From Armatimonadota bacterium (GTDB taxonomy: Bacteria; Sysuimicrobiota; Sysuimicrobiia; Sysuimicrobiales; Kaftiobacteriaceae), in assembly GCA_020028535.1 (NCBI GenBank), contig JAIBHM010000012.1, positions 1-18,105 of the forward strand: a stretch of 18,105 nucleotides of DNA. Reading direction: 5' to 3'. Below the pieces are notes generated by a model. The model made no database searches. It had not been told where the DNA came from and saw only the letters and a list, made by a program, of their open reading frames with translations. Within the stretch, counting starts at the first letter, position 1, and each line of letters opens with the position of its first letter. The position numbers were made by a program, and so were the translations under genes. Positions 1-7,224 of this stretch are shown one piece after another.

Positions 1-2
1 AT

Positions 3-35
3 GCGAAGGAGGCGGCACAGTGGCTGGCGACATGA
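3..35 (+). CDS. 3' tail of an upstream gene (partial), possibly coproporphyrinogen III oxidase
   Basis: The third frame reads AKEAAQWLAT and stops at TGA 33-35. The stop overlaps an ATG at 32 in the ATGA pattern seen at many other junctions here. The ending resembles the GxEAA-type C-terminal helix of FAD-dependent protoporphyrinogen/coproporphyrinogen oxidases (HemY/CgoX). That is the one late haem step missing between hemE, hemH and hemQ. Only eleven codons including the stop are visible, so the identity is a guess from context; that some gene ends here is moderately likely. Confidence 0.35.
   Translation, partial: AKEAAQWLAT
6..12 (+). promoter_or_regulatory. Shine-Dalgarno site deciding the hemQ start
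   Basis: AAGGAGG lies 7 nt upstream of GTG at 20. It is the strongest ribosome binding site in the window and favours the GTG over the ATG at 32, which would be 19 nt away. The same bases also form sense codons of the upstream reading frame, so coincidence is possible. Confidence 0.6.
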
Positions 36-709
36 CGGCCGACCGCGCGATGCTTCAGGTGCTGGCCCTGCGGCTCGATCCGGGATGGCGGCGCCTTCCT
101 TCAGCCGAGCGCGAAACGGAGGCGGAGGAGTTCCGGCGCGCGGTGCAGCAGAGCGCTCGGCTCATCACCACCCTGGCCTACACTTCCGTAGGGATTCGGC
201 CGGACATGGATGTGCTGTTCGTGCGCGTGGCGGCCTCACTCGAGGATTTGGAAGAGACGGCCTCGTCGATACTCCGGGCGGGGCTCGGCCGTTCGCTGGC
301 CGTGGCGCATTCCTTCGTCGGGTTGATCCGGTCCTCGCGCTATGTGAAGAAACCGGGCGCCCAGGAACAGGCCTTGATCAGTGGTGACCGGGGACGGTAC
401 CTGATCGTGTATCCATTCACGAAGACGCATGACTGGTACAAGCTCAGCCGGGAAGCGCGCCAGGGGATGATGAACGAACACATCCGCGTGGGCCACGACT
501 TCCCCCAGATCCGGCAGTTGCTGGCCTATTCGACCGGCCTCGATGACCAGGAATTCATCGTCGCCTACGAGACGGATGACCTTGTGGGCTTTCAGGATCT
601 CGTCACCGCGCTGCGGGAAACCGAGGCGCGCCGTTACACGCTGCGCGACCAGCCGATTCTCACTGCGATTCACCGGCCCCTCGACGAGGCGGTCGCTCTG
701 CTCGCGTGA
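20..709 (+). CDS. hemQ: HemQ-type coproheme decarboxylase (chlorite dismutase family)
   Basis: This protein (229 aa) is expected to decarboxylate the two propionates of coproheme III to give haem b, the last step of the coproporphyrin-dependent pathway, in the cytoplasm. Family landmarks are YPFTKTHDWYKL (131-142), whose Tyr131 matches the catalytic tyrosine of HemQ, the proximal haem histidine at H154 (MMNEHI), and STGLDDQEF (171-179). At the place of the distal arginine of true chlorite dismutases there is Gln166, as in HemQ, so chlorite dismutation is unlikely. The start is GTG at 20 on the strength of the AAGGAGG site; ATG at 32 would overlap the upstream stop and is the alternative. hemE begins 7 nt after the stop, so the two are surely co-transcribed. 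Residue assignments come from remembered family alignments. Confidence 0.9.
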   Translation: MAGDMTADRAMLQVLALRLDPGWRRLPSAERETEAEEFRRAVQQSARLITTLAYTSVGIRPDMDVLFVRVAASLEDLEETASSILRAGLGRSLAVAHSFVGLIRSSRYVKKPGAQEQALISGDRGRYLIVYPFTKTHDWYKLSREARQGMMNEHIRVGHDFPQIRQLLAYSTGLDDQEFIVAYETDDLVGFQDLVTALRETEARRYTLRDQPILTAIHRPLDEAVALLA

Positions 710-716
710 TTCACAG

Positions 717-1754
717 ATGATGCACGACCGTTTCCTGCGGGCCTGCCGTCGAGAGTCCGTGGACCGCACGCCGGTGTGGTTCATGCGCCAGGCGGGACGC
801 TCGCAGGAGGAGTACCGCGTCCTCCGGGAGCGCTATACCCTGCTGGACATCGTGCGCCGGCCGGAGCTCGGCGCCGAGGTGACGCTGCGGCCGGTTGAAG
901 AGCTGGGTGTGGATGCGGCGGTGTTGTTTGCGGACATCACGCTGCCGCTCGCGAGCATGGGGATCAGCTTCGAGCTCGCGGACGGCGGGCCGCGCATTCA
1001 CCGTCCCATGAGGACCGCGGCCGATGTCGCCGCGGTGCGGCCGTTTGAGGTAGACGAACTCATCGCGGCCGTGCTCGAGACGATCCGGCTCATTCGGACG
1101 CGCTCACCGGTCCCGTTGATCGGGTTTGCCGGCGGACCGTTCACCATGGCGGGCTACCTGGTGGAGGGTGGGCCGTCACGCGACTATCTTCAGACGAAGC
1201 TGATGATGTATCAGCAACCGGGAACGTGGGAGTCGCTCATGGGGGCGCTGACCGAGATGACGATCCAGTACCTGCGCTCGCAGGTGGCGGCGGGGGTGCA
1301 GGTGGTGCAGCTCTTCGATAGCTGGATGGGGGCGCTGGGCCCCCACGACTACGAGCAGTATGTCGCTCCATACAGCCGGGCCATCTTCGCGGCGATGGCG
1401 GATCATGGGATTCCCACGATCCACTTCGGGACAGGGACGGCGGGGTTGCTCAGATCGATGACGGCTGCCGGCGGCGACGTGATCGGGGTAGACTGGCGCA
1501 TCCATCTGGACGACGCGTGGGAGGCGATCGGGCACGACCGTGGGATTCAAGGGAACCTGGAGCCCGCGGCGTTGCTGGCGTCCCCTGAGGTGATCCGGGA
1601 CCGCACGGTCGACGTGCTGCGTCGGGCGGGCGGCAGGCCTGGGCACATCTTCAACCTCGGCCACGGCGTGCTCCCGGAGACGCCGCGCGAACATCTGCGC
1701 GAAGTGGTGCAGATCGTCCATGCGTTCGTGCCTGAGGCGGAGCGCGTGAGATGA
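717..1754 (+). CDS. hemE: Uroporphyrinogen III decarboxylase
   Basis: HemE removes four carboxyl groups from uroporphyrinogen III to form coproporphyrinogen III, at the branch into haem synthesis. The 345-aa product has family-typical length. It carries both signatures: PVWFMRQAGR at 19-28 and GFAGGPFTMAGYLVEGG at 136-152. Asp73 in FADITLP fits the active-site aspartate, and GHIFNLGHGVLP (309-320) is the conserved C-terminal substrate-binding segment. Start: ATG at 717, with a second ATG at 720; neither has a clear ribosome binding site, so translation is probably coupled to hemQ, which ends 7 nt upstream. The open frame continues upstream inside hemQ, but that part has no family similarity. 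The stop overlaps the hemH start (ATGA, 1751-1754). Confidence 0.96.
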   Translation: MMHDRFLRACRRESVDRTPVWFMRQAGRSQEEYRVLRERYTLLDIVRRPELGAEVTLRPVEELGVDAAVLFADITLPLASMGISFELADGGPRIHRPMRTAADVAAVRPFEVDELIAAVLETIRLIRTRSPVPLIGFAGGPFTMAGYLVEGGPSRDYLQTKLMMYQQPGTWESLMGALTEMTIQYLRSQVAAGVQVVQLFDSWMGALGPHDYEQYVAPYSRAIFAAMADHGIPTIHFGTGTAGLLRSMTAAGGDVIGVDWRIHLDDAWEAIGHDRGIQGNLEPAALLASPEVIRDRTVDVLRRAGGRPGHIFNLGHGVLPETPREHLREVVQIVHAFVPEAERVR

Positions 1755-2683
1755 CAACCGAATTCGGCGTGCTTCTGATGGCCTACGGCAGCCCGGCGAC
1801 GCTCGACGACGTCGACGCCTACTTCACCCATATCCGCGGCGGGCGGCCACCGTCCCCTGAAGCGGTCGAATCGCTCCGCGCCCGCTACCGCAGCATCGGA
1901 GGCCGCTCGCCGCTGCCGGAGATTACCCGGCGTCAGGCCGCGGGCGCCGCGGAAGCGCTGCGGCGGAAGGGTATCCGGGTGCGCGCCTACGTCGGGATGA
2001 AGCACGCTCCCCCTTTCATCGACCGGACGGTCGCGCAAATGGCTGAGGATGGCATCCGGCTGGCAGTGGGCGTCGCGCTGGCCCCACACTATTCCAAGAT
2101 GAGCATCGGCGGATATGTCTCAGCGGCCGGCGCGGCCGCGGCGGACCACGGGCTGCTGATAAGGTGTGTCGAGGACTATCACGATCATCCCGGGCTTGTC
2201 CGGGCACTGGCTGATCGGATCGAGACCGCGCGCGAGACCCTTGACGGCGATCCGCGAGTGCCCGTGATCTTCACCGCGCACAGCCTGCCTCAGCGGATCA
2301 TGGAATGGCGCGATCCGTATCCGGATCAGCTGCTCCGCACCTGCGAGCTCGTCGCCTCTGCCGCAGCGATTGCCACCTGGCACTTTGCCTTTCAGAGTGC
2401 GAGTCATACCGGTGAGCCGTGGCTTGGGCCGGACGTCGGCGAGGTGCTTCGCGATCTGCATCAGCGCGGCGCGCGCGAGGTGATCGTCTCACCGGTCGGG
2501 TTTGTGGCCGACCACCTGGAAGTGCTCTACGATCTCGACGTGGAAGCGCGGGCGACTGCGGAGGCGCTGGGAATGCGGATGATCCGCGCCCCTTCGCTCA
2601 ATGAGAGCCCGGATTTTCTGGAGGTTCTGGCCGAGGTGACGGTGGCCGCCATAGGCGATTTGAGGACGGACGCGGTTCGATGA
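1751..2683 (+). CDS. hemH: Ferrochelatase, probably coproporphyrin ferrochelatase (CpfC)
   Basis: The protein inserts ferrous iron into a porphyrin. With HemQ encoded next door the natural substrate is probably coproporphyrin III rather than protoporphyrin IX (inference). At 310 aa it matches the short soluble Firmicutes/Actinobacteria type without the C-terminal extension or extra cysteines of [2Fe-2S] ferrochelatases. Visible landmarks are MAYGSP (10-15, with Tyr12 in the position of the iron-side tyrosine of CpfC), FTAHSLP (174-180) with metal-inserting His177, FQSASHTGEPWLGPD (214-228), and FVADHLEVLYDLD (251-263) with Glu257. It overlaps hemE by 4 nt upstream and the membrane-protein gene by 4 nt downstream, so it is inside a tight operon. 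Confidence 0.94.
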   Translation: MTTEFGVLLMAYGSPATLDDVDAYFTHIRGGRPPSPEAVESLRARYRSIGGRSPLPEITRRQAAGAAEALRRKGIRVRAYVGMKHAPPFIDRTVAQMAEDGIRLAVGVALAPHYSKMSIGGYVSAAGAAAADHGLLIRCVEDYHDHPGLVRALADRIETARETLDGDPRVPVIFTAHSLPQRIMEWRDPYPDQLLRTCELVASAAAIATWHFAFQSASHTGEPWLGPDVGEVLRDLHQRGAREVIVSPVGFVADHLEVLYDLDVEARATAEALGMRMIRAPSLNESPDFLEVLAEVTVAAIGDLRTDAVR

Positions 2684-3570
2684 ACTCGACGCAGCTGTTC
2701 CCGCTCGCGTCTTCGGTGATCATCCTCGTCTTCGCGACGCTCGTGCTGCGGCGGTTTGCGGCAAGGCGGAGCAGCCATCTCCTGGTCTGGGGAATCGGTC
2801 TCCTCATGTTCGGGGTCGCGTCGCTGGCCGAAGCGTATTCGACCGTGGCCTGGCATCCCCTCGCGTTCCGGCTGTGGTATCTCGCGGGCGCAGCGTTGAG
2901 CGCCGCCTGGATCGGGCAGGGCAGCGTGCACCTGCTGGCCGGCGCGAAGCTTCCCAATCTGCTCCTCGCCCTGATCCTTGGCTACGCTGCGGCGGCGGTG
3001 CTCTTTTTGAGCCTGTCTCGTCTGGGCATCGGCGCCGGTGTCGTTGCTGCGCTCATCGCTTTCCAGGGGTTGATCTTCGCAGGCGTGTTGTGGCGCCGAA
3101 TTGTCCGGCGCTGGAATCCGGCGCGTCTCGCCATGCTGCTGACCTGGGTCCTCATTGCCGGGAGTATTGTCGCCGCCTACCTGGTGTTCTCACTTCCGCT
3201 GAATCCGGCCGGGTTCAACCCTGCAGAGCCGCTCAGCGCCCAGTACCGGGAGATCTTGCCCCCGGCCGCGGGCGTGCGGAAGGTCACGCCCGTCTTGAAT
3301 ATCTATGGGACCATCGCGCTCGTCGGCGGCGCGCTGTACTCAGCGTGGCTGCTGTGGCGGAAAGAGACCATGCCCCACCGTGTGGTCGGGAACGTCCTCA
3401 TCGCCGTGGGCGCGATGCTCATCGCCTCCACCAGCGCCATGGTGCGTCTCGGCCTGGCCGACTATCTCTATGTCGGCCAGCTGCTGGCCGCCGGGTTGAT
3501 GTTCAGTGGATTTCTGCTCGCCTCGGCAAGGGCCTCGATGCCATCTCCGGCGGCACCGGCCAAAGCATGA
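2680..3570 (+). CDS. Polytopic membrane protein of unknown function
   Basis: I do not recognise this 296-aa protein. It is almost entirely hydrophobic, with eight or nine probable transmembrane helices (roughly 6-26, 33-53, 62-86, 92-112, 119-138, 148-171, 205-227, 236-258, 263-283). One longer loop at 172-203 is rich in Pro and Asn. Arg/Lys-rich short loops such as LRRFAARR (23-30) and WRRIVRRW (138-145) probably face the cytoplasm. There are no cysteines and only a few histidines (H33, H59, H84, H233). It starts on ATGA overlapping hemH and ends on ATGA overlapping the regulator gene, so it belongs to the haem operon. A role in haem or porphyrin handling is possible from position alone. Confidence 0.8.
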   Translation: MNSTQLFPLASSVIILVFATLVLRRFAARRSSHLLVWGIGLLMFGVASLAEAYSTVAWHPLAFRLWYLAGAALSAAWIGQGSVHLLAGAKLPNLLLALILGYAAAAVLFLSLSRLGIGAGVVAALIAFQGLIFAGVLWRRIVRRWNPARLAMLLTWVLIAGSIVAAYLVFSLPLNPAGFNPAEPLSAQYREILPPAAGVRKVTPVLNIYGTIALVGGALYSAWLLWRKETMPHRVVGNVLIAVGAMLIASTSAMVRLGLADYLYVGQLLAAGLMFSGFLLASARASMPSPAAPAKA

Positions 3571-4223
3571 GCGCGGCCGCCCGCTCCCGCGGCGCAGATG
3601 AGTGGATGACGCTGGGGGAAGCGAGTCGATTCCTCGGCGTCGACGAGTCCACCATGCGGGCATGGGCCGATGCCGGACGGATCGCCATGTTTCGCACGCC
3701 CGGAAGACACCGCCGGTTTTCGCGCCGCGCGCTGACGGAATTTCTCGACCACAGCAGGCGAGACGCAGAGCCCCGGATGGCCGACCTGATCGGCCCCCAC
3801 GCCGACCGGCTCGTGCCCGGCGCAGTGGCGCAGATCCGCCGGCAGCGCTGGTACACTGCGCTGGACCGCCAGGCCGCGAAGACGATCGGCGCGGTGTGCC
3901 ATCAGCTGATGGACGCGCTGGCCGGCTACCTCAGCGGGGGCGCCCGACAGAGCGGACACCTCGCCGCCGGCGAGCGAGCCGGCCGCGAGCTCGGGACACG
4001 CGTCGCCGCGCTGCGGGTCTCTCCGGCGGACGCCACTCACGCTTTTCTGTTCTTCAAGCAGATCATCACCGACGCGGTGTCAATGCGGCTGCCCCTGTCG
4101 CCCGACGGGAAGGTACGTTCGCTGCGTCGCATCGAGGCCTTCCTCAACCGCGTCCTCCTGGAGATGATGTCGGCGTACGAGCATGGCGCCGGCCGCCGCG
4201 GGCGGAACCGCATCAACGCGTGA
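3567..4223 (+). CDS. Helix-turn-helix (MerR/excisionase-like) regulator with an all-helical C-terminal domain
   Basis: The 218-aa protein has an N-terminal winged-helix domain of the BldC/excisionase (HTH_17) type at about 14-62: MTLGEASRFLGVDESTMRAW, then GRIAMFRTPGRHRRFSRRAL, the usual wing followed by an Arg-rich strand. Residues 75-205 form a separate helical domain (ALDRQAAKTIGAVCHQLMDALAGYLS, then FLFFKQIITDAVSM and RIEAFLNRVLLEMMSAYE). Its layout recalls the N-terminal sensory domain of RsbR-type proteins; that is a resemblance only. The start ATG overlaps the preceding stop (ATGA, 3567-3570); an internal ATG at 3606 is a weaker alternative. It may regulate this haem operon or the next transcription unit, but no operator was identified. 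Confidence 0.85.
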   Translation: MSAAARSRGADEWMTLGEASRFLGVDESTMRAWADAGRIAMFRTPGRHRRFSRRALTEFLDHSRRDAEPRMADLIGPHADRLVPGAVAQIRRQRWYTALDRQAAKTIGAVCHQLMDALAGYLSGGARQSGHLAAGERAGRELGTRVAALRVSPADATHAFLFFKQIITDAVSMRLPLSPDGKVRSLRRIEAFLNRVLLEMMSAYEHGAGRRGRNRINA

Positions 4224-4230
4224 GACTGGC

Positions 4231-4243
4231 TATACTGATTGAG
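4231..4243 (+). promoter_or_regulatory. -10 element of a probable leaderless promoter for the glycosyltransferase operon
   Basis: TATACT at 4231-4236 matches the -10 consensus at five of six positions. The expected transcription start seven bases past it is the G of the GTG at 4243. No good -35 is visible 17 bp upstream. No ribosome binding site precedes either GTG 4243 or ATG 4255. This suggests a leaderless transcript beginning a new unit after the regulator gene. Confidence 0.5.
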
Positions 4244-4986
4244 TGGCCGGCCCCATGAACACCCTGGTCATCCTCCCCGTCTTCAACGAAGAAGCAACGC
4301 TCGCGCGAGTGCTGGATCAGGTACGGCGCATCGTCCCTGCCGCCGGCATCCTCGTCGTGGATGACGGGTCGACCGACCGCTCCCCTGAGATCCTGGCCGC
4401 GCGCGACGACGTGCGCAGCGTCCGGCATGCCACAAATCTGGGGTACGGGCAATCGCTGATCACCGGATTTGCCCACGCCATCGACGGGGGATACGCGGTG
4501 GCAGTGACGATCGACTGCGACGAGCAGCACGAGCCCGCGCGGATTCCGGCGTTTCTGTCCGCCATTCGGAGCGCCGACATCGTCTCCGGCAGCCGCTATG
4601 TCGATCCCACCGTCCCGGGCGATCCTGCGCCGCCGGACCGTATGCAGTTGAACCAGGAGTTCACCGAGCGACTGCGCGCCATTACCGGATATCCCATCAC
4701 CGATGCGTGGTGCGGGTTCAAAGCGTATCAGGTGCCCGCCCTGCGGAGGTTTCACCTCACCGAGCCGAGTTACGGCCTGCCGCTGCAGGTGTGGGTACAG
4801 GCGGCGTATCACCGGTTCTCGGTGATCGAGCTTCCCGTCGCGCGCATCTACAAGAACCCGGCACGCAGGTTTTGGGGCGGCCTCGACGACATGGAGACCC
4901 GCCGCGCCTACTACCTCCGCGTGCTGGAGGCCGAAGTGGCGCGGTGGCTGCCGGAGAAGCTCGAGATCGTGCGGGTGCGTCGATGA
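4243..4986 (+). CDS. Family 2 glycosyltransferase (dolichol-phosphate-mannose-synthase-like)
   Basis: This soluble GT-A fold enzyme transfers a sugar from a nucleotide-activated donor; donor and acceptor cannot be told from sequence. Motifs are the N-terminal strand LVILPVFNEE (8-17), VVDDGSTD (38-45) for nucleotide binding, TIDCDEQHEP (89-98) as the metal-binding DxD region, VSGSRY (114-119), and DAWCGFKAY (154-162), typical of the DPM1/DPG-synthase-like branch. At 247 aa it is a bare catalytic domain with no membrane helices. The start is uncertain: GTG 4243 fits a leaderless mRNA, ATG 4255 would give MNTLVILPVF. It overlaps the BshB1-like gene by ATGA (4983-4986). In a bacillithiol-like context one would expect a GT4 BshA, which this is not. 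Confidence 0.88.
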   Translation: MAGPMNTLVILPVFNEEATLARVLDQVRRIVPAAGILVVDDGSTDRSPEILAARDDVRSVRHATNLGYGQSLITGFAHAIDGGYAVAVTIDCDEQHEPARIPAFLSAIRSADIVSGSRYVDPTVPGDPAPPDRMQLNQEFTERLRAITGYPITDAWCGFKAYQVPALRRFHLTEPSYGLPLQVWVQAAYHRFSVIELPVARIYKNPARRFWGGLDDMETRRAYYLRVLEAEVARWLPEKLEIVRVRR

Positions 4987-5660
4987 AGGTTCTCGCGATC
5001 GGACCGCATCCCGATGACATCGAGATTGGCATGGGCGGCACGGTGCTCGTCCTGCGAGCGGGGGGCCACGACGTCGCGGTGTGCGATCTGACCAACGGTG
5101 AGCCCACCCCGATCGGCACCCCGGAGCGGCGCGCCCGCGAGGCCAGGACCGCGGCCGAGCTCCTCGGCGTCCGTCGCATCACCCTGGAGATGCCGAACCG
5201 CTACCTGACAGACACGGTGGAGAACCGCAACCGCGTGGCGGAGGTCATCCGCCAGGTGCGGCCGGACCTGCTCTTCGTTCCGTACTGGGTAGACGCGCAC
5301 CCGGATCATGTGGCCGCAGCCTCGCTGTGCGAGGCCGCCCGGTTCTACGCGAAGCTCACCCGGACGACGATCCCGGGCGAGCCCTTCTACCCACCGCGCG
5401 TCCTCCATTTCCTCTGCACGCATTACAACCTGCACGTGCGCCCGTCGTTTATCGTGGACATCACCCTCCACGTCGAGACGAAGCTGCGGGCGATCGCCGC
5501 CTATGGATCCCAGTTCGGCCCCGAGCGCGGGAACGAGTCGTTCTTCGAGGAGATCCGCACCTGGTGCGCGTACTATGGCGGGCTGATCCGGACCGGATAC
5601 GGCGAGCCGTTTGTGTGCCGTGAGGAGGTCGGGCTGCGCGGGCTCGATCAGTTCATCTGA
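4983..5660 (+). CDS. bshB1: PIG-L family deacetylase, BshB1-type (N-acetylglucosaminyl-L-malate deacetylase)
   Basis: BshB1 enzymes are zinc hydrolases that remove the acetyl group from GlcNAc-malate, the second step of bacillithiol synthesis. The 225-aa product has the N-terminal GPHPDDIEIGMGGT (7-20) with zinc ligands His9 and Asp12 and catalytic Asp11. It also has DAHPDH (104-109) with the third ligand His109. The DLTNGE segment (35-40), the GTPERRAREA stretch and the C-terminal PSFIVDIT...KLRAIAAYGSQF pattern are specific to the BshB1 branch rather than to general PIG-L proteins. Start ATG 4983 overlaps the glycosyltransferase stop; the BshC-like gene starts 1 nt after its stop. The exact substrate is inferred; related GlcN-type deacetylases act on other sugars. 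Confidence 0.85.
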   Translation: MKVLAIGPHPDDIEIGMGGTVLVLRAGGHDVAVCDLTNGEPTPIGTPERRAREARTAAELLGVRRITLEMPNRYLTDTVENRNRVAEVIRQVRPDLLFVPYWVDAHPDHVAAASLCEAARFYAKLTRTTIPGEPFYPPRVLHFLCTHYNLHVRPSFIVDITLHVETKLRAIAAYGSQFGPERGNESFFEEIRTWCAYYGGLIRTGYGEPFVCREEVGLRGLDQFI

Positions 5661-5661
5661 C

Positions 5662-7224
5662 GTGGTCTTCCCGCTGACCGCCACCGAATACGAAATCCCG
5701 GAACGGTCCGGCCAGACGCTGTGCGTACCGCCGGCCGCGGAGTTCCTGTCCGTCGCGGCGGCCAACGCCGCGCTCTTTCAGGGAGCGGATGTGGCGATCG
5801 CCGGCGTTCCCCTGGCCGATCTCCGACTCAGGACGCGACGCACGGCGCTCGCTCTCGCCGCGTCCTACGGCCGAGATCTCGGCATCGTCTCCGCGCCGGC
5901 CGACGAACGCGCGCTGCTGATCGGCGCCGGGCACCAGCCATTTCTCTTTCACCCGGGCATCTGGACCAAACACCTCCTGGTCGACCGCTTTGTTTCACGC
6001 GCGGCGGTGATCAACATGCCGGTGGATTGCGACACCGCGGAAGATATCGGCGCAGACGCGCCGCATCTGGACGGCGGCCTGAGCATTGTCCGTGAAACTC
6101 TGATGCGGGTGGAGCCCGACGTGCCGTACGAAGCCGTCGAGCCGCCCTCACCGCCGGTGTGGAGGACCTTCCTGGAACGCCTGGATGTGCATCTCCGGAC
6201 ACTGCCCCGCCGGAGCGTGCGCGATGTCTTCGCCGGTTTCATGGCGAAGACCGGCGACCTCTCGGCGCCCGATGTGGGGTCGTTCCTGACCCTCGCCAGG
6301 CGGCGCCACGAGGGGGGGAGCCGCTACGCGGAATTGCCGGTCTCGCGCCTGGCGGCCACGCCGGAGTTTCGGCTGTTTTTCCTGCACATCCTGGGGCAGG
6401 CCGAGCGATTTGCCGGGATCTACAACTCGCACCTTGACGCATACCGCCAGCGCTTTAACGTCCGCACGGCGGCGCAGCCGTTTCCCAATCTGAGTCGGGA
6501 CGGTCCGAGGGTAGAACTGCCGTTCTGGGTGATTCAAGGTGGGCGCAGACGGCCGCTGTACGTGGAAGGGACCAGGGGGCGCTTTCGCCTCTGGGCCGGA
6601 GGAGAAGGGGCCGGCGAGGTTGGCGGCACCGATCCGGGAGAGATCGCGGGACTGGCCCTGCGGCCGAAGGCGCTGGCGCTGACCGCCTTCTCGCGGCTAT
6701 GCGTCGTGGACTTCTTCGTGCACGGCGTCGGCGGCGGGCGTTACGACCGCGTGACCGATGCGGTGATTGCCGGCTTCTTCGGCCTGACGCCCCCTCGGTA
6801 TGCGGTCGTGACGGCCACGCTGCACCTCCCGCTCAGTGAGTTCGACCCGACCGAGGAGCGGGCGGCGTTGCAACGCCGGATTTTGGAGCTGCAGCACAAC
6901 CCGGAGCGGATACTGACCGAGCCCTCGCAAGAGCACCGCCAATGGATCGATGAGAAGTGGCAGCTGATCGGGCGCCTCGAGCGCAAATCGCTGACGCGGC
7001 GAGAGCGACGCGAGATCACCCAGCGCATCCGGCAGCTCAACGAACAACTCTCGCACGCGCTTGAGGATGAACGGCGCGCGCTCGAACGCCGCCTTGCCGC
7101 GCTCGATGAAATCAGCCAGGCGTCGGCGGCGGCAACCTACCGCGGCTATCCGTTCTGCTTCTTCCCGAGGCGTGTGGTGGACGAACTCGTCGATGGGATG
7201 GTCAGTGAATCGAAGCATGGATAA
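5662..7224 (+). CDS. bshC: BshC-like protein, putative cysteine-adding enzyme (divergent)
   Basis: BshC is thought to add cysteine to glucosaminyl-malate to make bacillithiol. This 520-aa protein has near-normal length. It carries GHQPFLFHPGIWTKHLL (90-106), which corresponds to the G-x-Q-P-x-L-F-x-x-P...K nucleotide-binding-like motif of BshC, and a charged heptad-rich region at about 395-485 matching the BshC dimerisation coiled coil. It differs from Bacillus BshC in having FFVHGVGGGRYDRVTDAVI (351-369) and a YPFCFFP ending (496-502), so it may be a sister family with another acceptor. Start GTG 5662 lies 1 nt after the deacetylase stop, with no clear ribosome binding site, implying coupling. 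The stop is inside the ccmA start region (8-nt overlap). Confidence 0.65.
   Translation: MVFPLTATEYEIPERSGQTLCVPPAAEFLSVAAANAALFQGADVAIAGVPLADLRLRTRRTALALAASYGRDLGIVSAPADERALLIGAGHQPFLFHPGIWTKHLLVDRFVSRAAVINMPVDCDTAEDIGADAPHLDGGLSIVRETLMRVEPDVPYEAVEPPSPPVWRTFLERLDVHLRTLPRRSVRDVFAGFMAKTGDLSAPDVGSFLTLARRRHEGGSRYAELPVSRLAATPEFRLFFLHILGQAERFAGIYNSHLDAYRQRFNVRTAAQPFPNLSRDGPRVELPFWVIQGGRRRPLYVEGTRGRFRLWAGGEGAGEVGGTDPGEIAGLALRPKALALTAFSRLCVVDFFVHGVGGGRYDRVTDAVIAGFFGLTPPRYAVVTATLHLPLSEFDPTEERAALQRRILELQHNPERILTEPSQEHRQWIDEKWQLIGRLERKSLTRRERREITQRIRQLNEQLSHALEDERRALERRLAALDEISQASAAATYRGYPFCFFPRRVVDELVDGMVSESKHG

Noticed and set aside
1..387. Frame opening with ATG at position 1
   Set aside because: It overlaps hemQ in the wrong frame and has no recognisable protein features.
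20..709. True chlorite dismutase (perchlorate respiration)
   Set aside because: The distal arginine position is Gln166 and the gene is next to hemE and hemH, both pointing to HemQ.
4243..4986. BshA (GT4 glycosyltransferase of bacillithiol synthesis)
   Set aside because: VVDDGSTD, the DxD-type TIDCDEQHEP and the 247-aa size are those of GT2, not the two-domain GT-B fold of BshA.
4911..5765. 284-codon open frame on the - strand
   Set aside because: It lies opposite bshB1 and bshC, is rich in Arg/Gly/Ala as expected of a high-GC complement, and shows no domain. The same holds for the - strand frames at 236-784, 1176-1757, 3468-4040, 6697-7497, 9548-10246, 10626-11372 and 17372-18091.
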